Positions 1 through 8,805 of a stretch of 64,000 bases of DNA are shown in pieces; the first letter of the stretch is position 1; every line of letters starts with the position of its first letter. The position numbers were made by a program, and so were the translations under genes. Source of the stretch: DATBVX01 sp963810775 (lineage in GTDB: Bacteria > Pseudomonadota > Gammaproteobacteria > Steroidobacterales > Steroidobacteraceae); assembly GCA_963810775.1 (NCBI GenBank), contig CAWEOT010000014.1:124001-188000 (forward strand), read 5' to 3'. Under the pieces are notes generated by a model, which was not told where the DNA came from, did no database searches, and was given only the letters and a program-made list of their open reading frames with translations.

Positions 1-152
1 TTCGTGTTGGTCCGCATCATACCTGCAAGTAGCCGTTATTCCTAAAAGTTTCAGCACCGCTTTGAGCGCGCCGAACCGTACGTATGCGCAACCCGTGCCA
101 CGCTGCGTCGCGATAAACTGCGGGCTCACGGCTCTTTTACAATGCCGCTTCC

Positions 153-791
153 ATGCAAGTCGAGATCTATTCCGACCCCGTCTGTCCATGGTGCTTCATT
201 GGCAAGCGCCGCTTTGAGCTGGCGCGCCAGCAGCGTCCGCATCTGGACATCGAAGTATGCTGGCGCGCATTCGAATTGAATCCGGAGCTCGCGCCCGATG
301 GGATGGATCGAGACCAGTACCTCATGGGCAAGTTTGGTGATACCGGACGACTGCAGGAAATGCACGAGCAACTGCGCGCGACTGGTGCAGCGCTCGGCAT
401 CGAGTTCCGATTCGACCTGATTCGCAGGATGCCCAACAGCCGAGCCTCCCATGCGCTGCTGGCATTCGCTGCTGTTCAGGCTCGTCAGAACGATATCAGC
501 GAGGCGCTGTTCAGCGCGTACTTCGAACAGGGTCGCGATCTTGGTGATCCCGATGTCCTGGTGGATCTGAGCAGCAGGCAAGGGCTCGACAGCGCGGATG
601 CGCGTCGAGCGTTGCACGATCCGCATCTCAGGGCCGAGGTGCTTGCCGCCGAGAAGCTGGCGCGCGAATGGGGGCTCACCGGCGTGCCCACTTTCATCTT
701 CGAACGCCGCTACGCCGTTTCGGGCGCGCAGTCCCCGGAAGTTTTTATGCAGCTCTTCGATCGCCTCGCAGTCCCGGTTGTCTCGGCATGA
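153..791 (+). CDS. FrnE-type DsbA family thiol oxidoreductase
   Basis: 212-residue thioredoxin-fold protein of the DsbA/FrnE (2-hydroxychromene-2-carboxylate isomerase-like) family. The N-terminus carries PVCPWCFIGKRR, so the CPWC redox pair is Cys11/Cys14, and a cis-proline loop (TGVPTFIFERRY) lies near residue 175, with the long helical insertion typical of FrnE between them. There is no signal peptide, which fits a cytoplasmic protein acting on disulfides or glutathione adducts rather than a periplasmic DsbA. No clear Shine-Dalgarno precedes the ATG, but it is the only start that keeps the beta1 strand. The stop overlaps the next start (ATGA), so it is the first gene of a three-gene operon. 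The natural substrate cannot be told from sequence. Confidence 0.93.
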   Translation: MQVEIYSDPVCPWCFIGKRRFELARQQRPHLDIEVCWRAFELNPELAPDGMDRDQYLMGKFGDTGRLQEMHEQLRATGAALGIEFRFDLIRRMPNSRASHALLAFAAVQARQNDISEALFSAYFEQGRDLGDPDVLVDLSSRQGLDSADARRALHDPHLRAEVLAAEKLAREWGLTGVPTFIFERRYAVSGAQSPEVFMQLFDRLAVPVVSA

Positions 792-1225
792 GCGCTCCAT
801 CTCGCACCGAGCTTGAGGGCTCATGTCACTGTGGCGCGCTTCGCGTGCGTTTCCAGAGCGCGATTCCACTGCCTGAGATCCAGGTGCGCGCCTGCCAATG
901 CAGTTTCTGTCGCACGCACGGGGCACTCAGCGTGTCGGATCCGAGAGGCAGCTTGATCTATCAGATCACCGACCGCGAAGCTCTGGTGCGATACAGATTC
1001 GGCCTGAAACTCTCCGACTTCCTGGTTTGCGCACGCTGCGGCAGCTACGTGGGCGTCTTCATGGAGGATCCAGCCGGGGCGCTCGGTGTGCTCAATCTCA
1101 ATGTGCTCAAGGATCGCAACAGGTTCGCAGCGCCCACATCCATGGACTACGAGGGTGAATCAGTGACCGAGCGGTTGCAGCGCCGTCGCGAGCGCTGGAC
1201 CCCCGCCCGGCTCGAATTCAAATGA
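788..1225 (+). CDS. GFA family (glutathione-dependent formaldehyde-activating fold) protein
   Basis: 145-residue zinc protein of the GFA/Mss4-like fold. Visible metal-binding cysteines are CHCG near residue 13, CQCSFC near residue 38 and CARCG near residue 82, in the spacing normal for the family. The namesake Gfa binds glutathione and formaldehyde, but most members have no proven reaction, so the substrate is open. The frame stays open upstream to 668, but the ATG at 788 is chosen because it overlaps the dsbA-like stop by ATGA and begins directly before the conserved SCHCG block. The gene's own stop overlaps the following M15 peptidase start in the same way. Confidence 0.9.
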   Translation: MSAPSRTELEGSCHCGALRVRFQSAIPLPEIQVRACQCSFCRTHGALSVSDPRGSLIYQITDREALVRYRFGLKLSDFLVCARCGSYVGVFMEDPAGALGVLNLNVLKDRNRFAAPTSMDYEGESVTERLQRRRERWTPARLEFK

Positions 1226-1914
1226 ACGAGCTGGAGCTTACCGGCCGCGTAACAACGCATGTCGTGGAAGTCGAGGAACCGGGCTGCATCCTGCATCGCG
1301 ATACGGTCGAACCGTTCCTCAAGATGCGTGCTGCGGCGGCCGGTGAGGGCATCGACCTGGTTCCGGTGAGCAGCTTTCGCGACTTTGAAGCACAGAGACG
1401 CATCTGGAACGCGAAGTACCGCGGCCAGCGCACGCTCTACGACCGGCATGGGCAGCCACTCGAGTACAGCTCGTTGAACTCATCGGAGCTCATAGACGCG
1501 ATCCTTTGCTGGTCCGCGATGCCCGGTGCGAGCCGCCACCACTGGGGCAGCGATATCGATGTGATCGACCGTGCCGCGTTGCCTGATCCGCGGGCCCTCA
1601 AGTTGCTGCCGATCGAATATTCCCCGGCTGGGCTCTTTGCGCGCTTGAACGCATGGCTCGATGCAAACATGGGGACCTTCGGTTTTTTTCGACCCTATCG
1701 CACCGACCGCGGCGGCGTGTCGCCCGAGCCTTGGCACCTGAGCTACGCGTCCGTCGCGAGCGATGCACTGCGTGGACTGACGGAGTCGGTGCTGCGCAGG
1801 GCGCTCGAAGCAGCAGACGTCGACGGCAAAGAGGAATTGCTGCTGCGGCTCCCGGAAATCGGTGCCCGTTACGTTACGAGCGTGGACGCGCCGGAAGACA
1901 TTCGGTACGCCTAG
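1222..1914 (+). CDS. M15 family peptidase (VanY-like D-alanyl-D-alanine carboxypeptidase)
   Basis: 230-residue zinc metallopeptidase of the VanY/M15B group. The SxHxxGxxxD motif appears as SRHHWGSDID, giving His106 and Asp113 as zinc ligands, and the second motif EPWHLSY supplies catalytic Glu169 and ligand His172. Family members cleave D-Ala-D-Ala or trim stem peptides in peptidoglycan. No signal peptide or transmembrane segment is visible at the chosen ATG, so either export is non-classical or the enzyme recycles muropeptides in the cytoplasm. It is the last gene of the 153-1914 operon and is followed by a hairpin. Confidence 0.88.
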   Translation: MNELELTGRVTTHVVEVEEPGCILHRDTVEPFLKMRAAAAGEGIDLVPVSSFRDFEAQRRIWNAKYRGQRTLYDRHGQPLEYSSLNSSELIDAILCWSAMPGASRHHWGSDIDVIDRAALPDPRALKLLPIEYSPAGLFARLNAWLDANMGTFGFFRPYRTDRGGVSPEPWHLSYASVASDALRGLTESVLRRALEAADVDGKEELLLRLPEIGARYVTSVDAPEDIRYA

Positions 1915-1938
1915 CGCATATGTCGCGGCTTGCCACTG

Positions 1939-1961
1939 CGCAGCCGCACTGCGCGGCTGCG
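1939..1961. terminator. Hairpin between convergent genes
   Basis: A perfect 9-bp inverted repeat, CGCAGCCGC and GCGGCTGCG, with a 5-nt loop lies between the convergent M15 peptidase (ends 1914) and HD-domain gene (ends 1969). There is no T-run on either side, so it may only assist termination or protect 3' ends. Confidence 0.4.
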
Positions 1962-1968
1962 GGACGGC

Positions 1969-2970
1969 TCAAGCTCGCGACCAGACTTCCTTGAGGTGCC
2001 CGAGCATCAACGAGCGGATGTTCTGCAGCGGCGCCGGTTGAGCGGTGAAACAGGGCGGATTGCGCCGCAGGAGCGTCCAGTTCTCACTGCGCAGAATCTC
2101 CTTCAGGTACTCGAGATTCTGACCGATGGCTTCCATGTACGGATTGCGCCCTTCGAACAGCGGCTCGAGGTATCGGTAGGCGCCCTCGAACTCACCGTCG
2201 AGGCGCTTGGAGCGCACTTCCTCGAAGAAGTGCGGCGTCTGGCGCAGCAGATCGAGGCCTGAGCTATAGCGGATCTTGAGCTCGCCCTGACCGGCGTACG
2301 GTGTCGCAACGCCGCCGAGCACGAACTCCGGATACAGCCGATCACGACATTTCTCCAGATAGCAACGATCGGCCATTTGTGCGATGAGGTCCGCGGTGCC
2401 GAGCAGGTGCCCGATCCTGCGATCGCGCGAGTCCGCAAGATGAATCTGGTCGAACTGCACCTCGTAACCGGTGAAGTGCACGATGCGCGTCGCCACCGGC
2501 ACCCAGTCTTCCATGTGAAGCGTCGGTAGATAGCGCGCCAGGAACCGTGCGCTGCGGGTGACATGACACAGCGTGAATTCCGCACCGTTGCGGTGCTCGT
2601 GGTCGCTGGTCTGGCGGATGTAGCCCGAGTCGTGGAACAGAGAAGTGACGAGACCCATCGTGGCGCGGTCGGCCTCGAGGCGCGATTCGCCGCCGTGGAC
2701 GTACTCGTAGCCTGCGAGCAGCCGCGCCATCGCAAGCGTCATGTCCAGCGTGTGCTGGCGATCGTGATAGACCGTATCGACGCCGTGGTAGCCAGTCATC
2801 TGGCCGCCAAACAGTTTCGCGAAGTCCTCGAAGCCCTGTGCCACGCGCTCGAAAGAAGCGCCAGGCCAGGAAGCATGGAAGAGCTGTTCGACGGCCTCGC
2901 AAACGGCGGTCGGCGAGCTCACCTGCACGGAATTGCAGACGTCGAAATCGTTGCGTCGTGTGCTAGCCAC
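1969..2970 (-). CDS. HD-domain phosphohydrolase-like protein
   Basis: 333-residue protein with an HD-type metal-dependent phosphohydrolase core. The signature pieces are VYHDRQHTLD (His73 region), SLFHDSGY (His113-Asp114) and TSDHEHRNG (His around 124-126), the order expected of PDEase/HD domains. The residues needed for metal binding are present. Family members hydrolyse cyclic or linear nucleotides or act as regulators, and nothing here fixes the substrate. The start is GTG with no obvious ribosome binding site, so the first tens of residues are uncertain. It stands alone, convergent with the upstream operon. Confidence 0.8.
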   Translation of the reverse strand: MASTRRNDFDVCNSVQVSSPTAVCEAVEQLFHASWPGASFERVAQGFEDFAKLFGGQMTGYHGVDTVYHDRQHTLDMTLAMARLLAGYEYVHGGESRLEADRATMGLVTSLFHDSGYIRQTSDHEHRNGAEFTLCHVTRSARFLARYLPTLHMEDWVPVATRIVHFTGYEVQFDQIHLADSRDRRIGHLLGTADLIAQMADRCYLEKCRDRLYPEFVLGGVATPYAGQGELKIRYSSGLDLLRQTPHFFEEVRSKRLDGEFEGAYRYLEPLFEGRNPYMEAIGQNLEYLKEILRSENWTLLRRNPPCFTAQPAPLQNIRSLMLGHLKEVWSRA

Positions 2971-3057
2971 TTGCCAACGCGTGCATGTTTGCGCGCGATC
3001 CCCCCATCGGCAGTGAGTCTAGGCTCAAAACCAAGCAAACACTATGACGGGATTCTC

Positions 3058-3213
3058 TTAATGAGACATAAGCGCGCAGTCGAAGTGCGCCACGACCGGC
3101 GCGTGGTCTGAGGGCCGTTCCCAACGCCGCGGCTGGCGATCGATCCGGCAGGTGTCGTGCAAGGTGCGGCGAACGCCGCACTCGCGAGCTGCAAATCGCA
3201 GGCTGCTGAAGTT
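3058..3213 (-). pseudogene. 3' remnant of exodeoxyribonuclease III (xthA-like)
   Basis: On the minus strand an open frame of 51 codons, closed upstream by TGA at 3214-3216 and ending in TAA at 3058-3060, encodes a peptide with the block RRWERPSDHAPVVAHFD. This is the C-terminal signature of exonuclease III/AP endonucleases, including the SDH active-site triplet (E. coli XthA ends with KPSDHAPVWATF). No start codon or N-terminal domain remains, because the SH3-protein gene occupies the upstream side. I read it as the tail of a deleted xth-family gene rather than an expressed protein. Confidence 0.6.
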
Positions 3214-3238
3214 TCAGGTGGCGAACTGCACGGCGCCG

Positions 3239-3862
3239 TTAGTAGACCTTGAGCCCGCCGTATTTCGCGAGCACACGCCTTTCGAGCGTGCGATAGCCCC
3301 ACCAGAATCCGAGACCGAGCGCGCCACCGATTGCGAGGATGGTCAGTATCCAGCGCCAAGGAGTTACAGGCCTGTCGCGACGGGGTACCTGCAACGGCAC
3401 ATCATCGCTCGCAGGCGCGGGAGCCGCGCGTGCCGTCTCTCGGAGTCGGGTGACTTCAGCGCGCGCCTGGTCGAGCGCCGACTTGAGTTCGGCATTTGTA
3501 GCTTGCGCGGCCTTGAGCTCGGATGCGCCTCCGGAAGCGGAGCGCGCAGCAGCTCGCAAGCGCTCGTTCTCGGCTTGGAGCGCCTCGACGCGTGCGGCCG
3601 CAGGTGGCTCCTCGCCAACAAGCGCGCCGTTGATCCATCCTTCGGCACCATCAACGAGGCGTACTTGCGCGGCCTCGGCCTCACGCGCGAGCAATTCCAC
3701 TGCATCGCCGGTGCGAATCACGGCCACCCGATCGCCATCGAGAGTTGCCTGTGAATAAACAGGGACCGTGATGTGGTCGATGACATAAAGGGTTTCGGCA
3801 CTCGCTACGCAAGCCAGGAACAGGCAGCCTGCGAGTGCTGCGAATGCAAAGGCACTCTTCAA
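3239..3862 (-). CDS. TIGR04211-type SH3 domain membrane protein (YgiM-like)
   Basis: 207-residue envelope protein. From the proposed TTG start the order is signal peptide (KSAFAFAALAGCLFLAC, cleavage after ASA), bacterial SH3 domain (LYVIDHITVPVYSQ to about residue 85), a coiled coil rich in Ala/Glu/Arg (about 90-150), a basic linker, and a C-terminal transmembrane helix (WILTILAIGGALGLGFWWGY) followed by a short basic tail. This matches the YgiM/TIGR04211 layout. TTG at 3862 is chosen because no ATG or GTG precedes the signal peptide, it overlaps the prlC stop (TTGA), and GGA lies upstream. Its role is unknown; it is translationally coupled to oligopeptidase A. Confidence 0.82.
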   Translation of the reverse strand: MKSAFAFAALAGCLFLACVASAETLYVIDHITVPVYSQATLDGDRVAVIRTGDAVELLAREAEAAQVRLVDGAEGWINGALVGEEPPAAARVEALQAENERLRAAARSASGGASELKAAQATNAELKSALDQARAEVTRLRETARAAPAPASDDVPLQVPRRDRPVTPWRWILTILAIGGALGLGFWWGYRTLERRVLAKYGGLKVY

Positions 3863-5877
3863 GCTGCAATTCCAAACTGACGCAGCAGAGGCCGGATGTC
3901 GGGTGCGCGGCCGCGGAACTCCACGAATGCTTCGAGCGCGTCCCGACTGCCGCCGCGTGAGAGGATTGAATCGAGGAACCGCCGCGCCACGGCCGCATCG
4001 AAGACCCCGGCCTCCTCGAACGCCGCGAAGGCGTCCGCCGCCAGAACTTCGGCCCACTTGTAGCTGTAGTAACCCGCGGCATAGCCGCCCGCAAAGACAT
4101 GGCCAAAGCTGTGGGCAAAGCGGTTGAATGCGGGCGCCGGCACGACCGCCAAGCGCTCGCGCACCTCCCTGATTACCTCATCGAGACGCGACCCCGACTG
4201 CGGTTGGTATTCGCTGTGCAAGCGCAGGTCGAACAGAGCGAACTCCAGCTGGCGCACTGCTTTCAGGCCGGCGTGAAAGGTGCGCGTCGCCTGCAAGCAC
4301 CGAATCATTGACTCGGGCAGTTCCGCCGCGGAATCGACATGCCCGGAAATCAGGCGCAGTACATCCGCATTCCAGGCGTAGTTTTCCATGAACTGGCTCG
4401 GCAGCTCGACCGCATCCCAGGGCACGCCGTTGATCCCCGCCAGGCTCGGGTAGCGCACGCGTGTGAGCAGATGGTGCAATCCATGCCCGAACTCATGAAA
4501 CAGGGTCACGACCTCGTCGTGCGTCAACAACGCCGGCCGGCCCGCCACCGGCGGCAGGAAGTTGCAGACCAGGTACGCGACCGGAAGCACGCGCCGGTCG
4601 GTGAACTCGAGCCGGCCCAGGCACTCGTCCATCCATGCGCCACTGCGCTTGTTCGCTCGCGCGTACGGGTCAACGTAGAAGCTGCCGACCGCATCGCCAT
4701 CTGCGTTGTAGATCTCGAAGAACCGAACATCCGGATGCCAGACTGGTACGTCGCTCCCGGCGCGGATCTTCAGACCGTAGAGCCGGCCAGCAACGCCAAA
4801 CAGCCCATCGAGAACGCGTGGCAGCGGGAAATAGGGTCTCAGCTCCTCGTCCGAGATGTTATGCAGCGTGCGTTGCAGGCGTTCGGCGAAGAACGGCACG
4901 TCCCAGGCGTTGAGCCGCCGACCCGCGAAGCGTTCGAGCTCTGCGAGTTCCTCGCGTGCGACCGGTACACAGTAGTCCGCCAGTCTCTCGAGGAATGCCC
5001 GCACCTCTTCGGCGGAGCGCGCCATCTTTGTGGCCAGCGAAAACGCCGCGTAGTGCGCGAAACCCAGCAACGTCGCGGCTTCGTGTCGCCGTTGCAGGAT
5101 GTCCTCGATAACGGAGGAGTTGTCCCACTGGCCATTCGCAGGTCCCACATCCGACGCCCTGGTGCTCCACGCCTTGTATAGCTCAAGTCGCAGAGCTTCG
5201 TCTTCCGCGTGGGTGAGCACCGCGAGATAGGTTGGCTGATCGAGAGTCAGCAGCCATCCGGCAAGCCCCTTGTCCTGCGCCATCAGGCGAGCACGTGCCA
5301 CGATATTCGTGGGCAAACCACGCAGGACCTCTGCGTCAGTGACGTGCTTGGCCCAGGCGTTAGCGCAGTCGAGGACGTTTTCTTCGAATCTTGCCTGGGC
5401 GCGCGCCAGCTCCTGCATCAGTGTGCGAAAACGCGCCTTGCGATCGGCCTCTAGCGCCACGCCCGCGAGCCGGAAGTCGCGCAGCGCATTTTCGATGAGC
5501 TTGCGCTCGGTAGCATCGAGACTCTGGCCGCCTCGCTCCAGGATCGCGGCATAGGCCCGAAACAAGGCCTCGTTCTGGCCAAGCTCGGTCTGATACTCGC
5601 TGATGAGAGGCAGGCAGGCGTTGTACGCGGCGCGCAAAGGCGGCGAATTGACGACGCCGTTCAGATGGCTCGCAGGCGACCAGGTTCTCTGCAACTGGTG
5701 CTGCATCGCTTCGATGGGCTCGACCAATGCACCAATAGTGGCGACGCCACTACCCAGCAACTCCTGAAGGCGGGCACGGTTGGCAGCAAGCTGCTGGCGA
5801 ATGGCCGGCTCGACATGCTCAGGTCGAATCGTGCCGAACGAGGGCAGACCATCCGTGTTGAGCAGCGGGTTGTCCAT
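3859..5877 (-). CDS. prlC: Oligopeptidase A (M3 family metallopeptidase)
   Basis: 672-residue zinc peptidase close in length to E. coli PrlC/OpdA (680). The catalytic HEFGH sits in LFHEFGHGLHHLL near residue 460, with the downstream Glu in the following helix region. N-terminal MDNPLLNTDGLPSF and DIRPLLRQFGI at the C-terminus are typical of the family. It degrades short oligopeptides, including cleaved signal peptides, in the cytoplasm. An in-frame ATG lies 30 nt further upstream (5907), but the MDNPLL start fits the family better. Downstream it overlaps the SH3-protein gene by 4 nt. Confidence 0.96.
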   Translation of the reverse strand: MDNPLLNTDGLPSFGTIRPEHVEPAIRQQLAANRARLQELLGSGVATIGALVEPIEAMQHQLQRTWSPASHLNGVVNSPPLRAAYNACLPLISEYQTELGQNEALFRAYAAILERGGQSLDATERKLIENALRDFRLAGVALEADRKARFRTLMQELARAQARFEENVLDCANAWAKHVTDAEVLRGLPTNIVARARLMAQDKGLAGWLLTLDQPTYLAVLTHAEDEALRLELYKAWSTRASDVGPANGQWDNSSVIEDILQRRHEAATLLGFAHYAAFSLATKMARSAEEVRAFLERLADYCVPVAREELAELERFAGRRLNAWDVPFFAERLQRTLHNISDEELRPYFPLPRVLDGLFGVAGRLYGLKIRAGSDVPVWHPDVRFFEIYNADGDAVGSFYVDPYARANKRSGAWMDECLGRLEFTDRRVLPVAYLVCNFLPPVAGRPALLTHDEVVTLFHEFGHGLHHLLTRVRYPSLAGINGVPWDAVELPSQFMENYAWNADVLRLISGHVDSAAELPESMIRCLQATRTFHAGLKAVRQLEFALFDLRLHSEYQPQSGSRLDEVIREVRERLAVVPAPAFNRFAHSFGHVFAGGYAAGYYSYKWAEVLAADAFAAFEEAGVFDAAVARRFLDSILSRGGSRDALEAFVEFRGRAPDIRPLLRQFGIAA

Positions 5878-5973
5878 GACTAGGCGGTCGTGTGGAAAGC
5901 TGCTCAAATTGTATCAGCACGGGACAGCAGCTGGATCCCGTGTGTTACCCCAGACCCGAAGGAAGGCCTGTCC

Positions 5974-7317
5974 GTGCCAGAACAGTTCGATCTCATCGTG
6001 ATTGGTGGCGGGAGTGGCGGGCTGGCGTGCGCCCAGCGCGCGACTATGCATGGCGCACGCGCGCTGCTCATCGAGTCGCACCGGCTGGGCGGCACCTGCG
6101 TCAACGTGGGCTGCATACCCAAGAAGATCATGTGGAATGCCGCATCGCTCGCTGAGGAAATCGAGGATGCGCGCGGCTACGGTTTCGACGTGGAGCTGCG
6201 CGGGCACGATTGGGGAGTTCTCAAGCGGCAACGCGATGCATACGTGGCGAAGCTCAACAACATTTACGAGCGGAACCTCGAGCAGCAACGGGTGACCCTG
6301 CTCCGGGGTCATGCCCGCTTCGATGCGGTGAATCGTGTGCTCGTGGCCGAGCGTCAACTCGAAGCTCCACACATTGTGATCGCGACCGGAGGCAAGCCGC
6401 TGATTCCCGAGCTGCCGGGCGCCTCATTGGGGATCTCCTCGGATGGTTTTTTCGAGCTTCAGGCACGACCCAAGCGTGTAGCGGTCATCGGGACTGGTTA
6501 TATCGCGGCCGAGCTGTCGGGCGTTTTCCACGCCCTGGGATCGGAAGTGACCGTGTTCGCGCGCCGGGATCGCCTGTTGCGAGACTTCGACGAGATGCTG
6601 GGGCTGGCGTTGGGCGAAGAGATGCGCGCATCCGGCATCCACATCGTCACCGAAGCAGTGCCGGCGGCGCTTGAGCGCAACAATGGGCTCACGTTGTGCA
6701 CGGCTGACGGGCGCCGATTTGACGGTTTCGACTGTGCGCTGTGGGCAATCGGCCGAAGCGCCAACGTGGAGGACCTCGATGTCGCCCGCGTCGGTGTGGC
6801 CCTCGATCCGTCCGAGGCCGTGATCACCGACTTGTATCAGAACACGAATGTGCCAGGCATTTATGCGATCGGCGATGTGACCGGCCGGGAAGCGCTCACG
6901 CCGATCGCCATTGCTGCCGGCCGCAGACTGGCCGATCGCCTCTTCGGTGGCCAGCCGGACCGATACCTCGATTACCAGTGGATTCCGACCGTCATATTCA
7001 GTCACCCGCCAATTGGCACCGTGGGGCTATCGGAGGCTCAGGCGCGCGGTCGCTTTGGCGAGGAGGTGGAAGTCTTCACGACCGCATTCATACCCTTGTA
7101 TCACGCGCTCACGGCGCGCAAGCCGCGTGTGCGGATGAAACTGGTTACGACCGGTAGCGAGCGGCGCATCGTCGGTTGCCATGTCATCGGCCTCGGAGCC
7201 GACGAGTTGCTGCAGGGTTTTGCGGTGGCCGTGCGCATGGGCGCAACCAAGCAGGACTTTGACGACACGGTTGCGATCCATCCGACCGTCGCCGAAGAAC
7301 TCGTGACGATGAAGTGA
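5974..7317 (+). CDS. gor: Glutathione-disulfide reductase
   Basis: 447-residue FAD/NAD(P)H disulfide reductase. FAD-binding IGGGSGGLACAQRA is followed by the redox-active CVNVGC within GGTCVNVGCIPKK. The second nucleotide-binding motif (IGTGYIAAE), the second FAD motif (GIYAIGDV) and the C-terminal dimerisation domain ending in the HPTVAEE active-site His/Glu are all present. CVNVGC with IPKK is the glutathione reductase form rather than lipoamide dehydrogenase. The GTG at 5974 is preferred over the ATG at 5890 because GAAGGAAGG lies 7 nt upstream and the protein then begins right before the FAD fold. It maintains reduced glutathione in the cytoplasm. Confidence 0.93.
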   Translation: MPEQFDLIVIGGGSGGLACAQRATMHGARALLIESHRLGGTCVNVGCIPKKIMWNAASLAEEIEDARGYGFDVELRGHDWGVLKRQRDAYVAKLNNIYERNLEQQRVTLLRGHARFDAVNRVLVAERQLEAPHIVIATGGKPLIPELPGASLGISSDGFFELQARPKRVAVIGTGYIAAELSGVFHALGSEVTVFARRDRLLRDFDEMLGLALGEEMRASGIHIVTEAVPAALERNNGLTLCTADGRRFDGFDCALWAIGRSANVEDLDVARVGVALDPSEAVITDLYQNTNVPGIYAIGDVTGREALTPIAIAAGRRLADRLFGGQPDRYLDYQWIPTVIFSHPPIGTVGLSEAQARGRFGEEVEVFTTAFIPLYHALTARKPRVRMKLVTTGSERRIVGCHVIGLGADELLQGFAVAVRMGATKQDFDDTVAIHPTVAEELVTMK

Positions 7318-7336
7318 GCGTGGCCCGTCGAACCGC

Positions 7337-8176
7337 TCAGGTGGCCTGCAGCGCGGCTAAGACCGGCTTCGTATCGGGGCGCACGCCACGCCAGAGGTGA
7401 AACGATTCGGCCGCCTGTTCGACGAGCATGCCCCAGCCTTTGATCGTTCGCGCGGCGCCCAGCTCTCGCGCCCAGCGCGTGAAGCTCGTATCGCCCTTAC
7501 CGTAGGCCATGTCGTAGCAGATCGTCTGGGATGCGATCACCGTCGGCGAGATCAAAGGGGTGGCCCCCTTCAGACTGGCCGATGTTGCATTGATCAGGAG
7601 GTCCCAGGGTTCGTCGTCCTGAATCTCCTCGAATCCACAGCCCGACAGCGTGCCGGGCCTGGAAAACTCTTCCACCAACTCGGCGGCGCGTTCCGGCGTG
7701 CGATTGGCGATGGTCAAAGTCGCCGGCCGTGCGTCGAGAAGCGGTCCGAGGACGCCGCGCGTCGCCCCGCCTGCGCCAAGTATCAGGATTCTGAGACCCG
7801 CGATTCGCAGCCCCAGGTTGGCGGTCAGATCAGTGATCAGTCCAACACCATCCGTGTTGTCACCCATCAGCTCACCGTTCGACTCGACCAGGATCGTATT
7901 GACCGCACCGGCGGTCTCTGCGCGCGCCGTGAGGCGATTGACGAATTCGGCCGCAGCGGGCTTGTGCGGTACGGTGACGTTGAGCCCGCGGCCGCCGGAA
8001 GTGAAGAACTCGAGCGCCGAAGCCCGGAACTTGTCCGGCGGCACATCAAGCAGGCGATAGGTCAGGTTCTGACTGGTCTGCCGCGCAAACATTCCGTGTA
8101 TGAAGGGCGACCAGCTATGGTCGATCGGGTGCCCCATCACTGCGTAGCGATCGGGCTTCGAACTCGCATCGCTCAT
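7337..8176 (-). CDS. aroE: Shikimate dehydrogenase
   Basis: 279-residue NADP-dependent shikimate dehydrogenase, converting 3-dehydroshikimate to shikimate in aromatic amino acid synthesis. The substrate domain has YAVMGHPIDHSWSPFIH and NVTVPHK (catalytic Lys), then NTDG. The NADP-binding part has LGAGGATRGVL and the NADPH-selecting NRTPERA, and the C-terminus ends with GMLVEQAAESFHLW. The ATG at 8176 gives the normal length; a longer open frame upstream carries no recognisable sequence. It is convergent with gor and divergent from the sigma-factor gene. Confidence 0.96.
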   Translation of the reverse strand: MSDASSKPDRYAVMGHPIDHSWSPFIHGMFARQTSQNLTYRLLDVPPDKFRASALEFFTSGGRGLNVTVPHKPAAAEFVNRLTARAETAGAVNTILVESNGELMGDNTDGVGLITDLTANLGLRIAGLRILILGAGGATRGVLGPLLDARPATLTIANRTPERAAELVEEFSRPGTLSGCGFEEIQDDEPWDLLINATSASLKGATPLISPTVIASQTICYDMAYGKGDTSFTRWARELGAARTIKGWGMLVEQAAESFHLWRGVRPDTKPVLAALQAT

Positions 8177-8259
8177 GCGGCAGATTACTCGGGGAAGGGT
8201 ATCGGGTAGATTCCGCGATCTGCGCCGTAATGATGCCCTGCCAGCGCGGGTCTTTATAC

Positions 8260-8805
8260 ATGAATCGTGCGAGCGACGGAAAGGAGCGACAGCGACGGTT
8301 CGATGAACTGTGCACCGCACTGCGGCCGGACCTGTTCCGTTTCGCGTTCTGGCTGAGTCGTGACCGCGCGATTGCCGAGGACGTCGTCCAGGAAACGTTG
8401 CTACGCGCCTGGCGGGCGATGGATGAGTTACGGGACGTGAAGGCGGCACGGCAGTGGTTGCTGACGATTGTCCGGCGCGAACATGCCCGGCTCTACGAAC
8501 GCAAGAGGCTGCAAACGGTGGATGTGGACGATCTGGTTGCGCGTGAAGAGCTGTTGCTCGCTGCGCCGGACGACAGCGAAGTGCAGGACCTGCGCCGCGC
8601 GCTGCTGCAGCTGGAGGAGAGCTATCGCGAGCCGCTCGTGCTGCAGGTGTTGATGGGGTATTCGACCGAGGAGATCGCGCAACACATGGGACTCAACGTG
8701 GGTGCCGTGCTGACGCGCCTGTTCCGTGCTCGTCAGCAGCTGCGCCAGATCCTGACGGCTGGCGATGCGCTCGCGCCGCGTTCTGCGCGGCTGGAAGGCA
8801 CATGA
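8260..8805 (+). CDS. ECF-type sigma-70 family RNA polymerase sigma factor
   Basis: 181-residue sigma factor with region 2 (LFRFAFWLSRDRAIAEDVVQETLLRAW, split by the polymerase-binding and -10 recognising helices) and region 4 (EPLVLQVLMGYSTEEIAQHMGLNVGAVLTRLFRARQQL, the -35-reading helix-turn-helix). No region 1 or 3 is present, which defines the extracytoplasmic-function group. Two in-frame ATGs (8230 and 8260) exist and neither has a good ribosome binding site. The second is chosen because conserved sequence begins just after it. The stop overlaps the anti-sigma start (ATGA). Its target promoters and stimulus cannot be read from sequence. Confidence 0.9.
   Translation: MNRASDGKERQRRFDELCTALRPDLFRFAFWLSRDRAIAEDVVQETLLRAWRAMDELRDVKAARQWLLTIVRREHARLYERKRLQTVDVDDLVAREELLLAAPDDSEVQDLRRALLQLEESYREPLVLQVLMGYSTEEIAQHMGLNVGAVLTRLFRARQQLRQILTAGDALAPRSARLEGT

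Noticed and set aside
126..926. 266-codon minus-strand open frame
   Set aside because: Antisense to the DsbA-like and GFA genes, which are linked by an ATGA overlap and carry clear motifs.
4339..5181. 280-codon plus-strand open frame
   Set aside because: Antisense to prlC, which carries the HEFGH motif and full-length homology.
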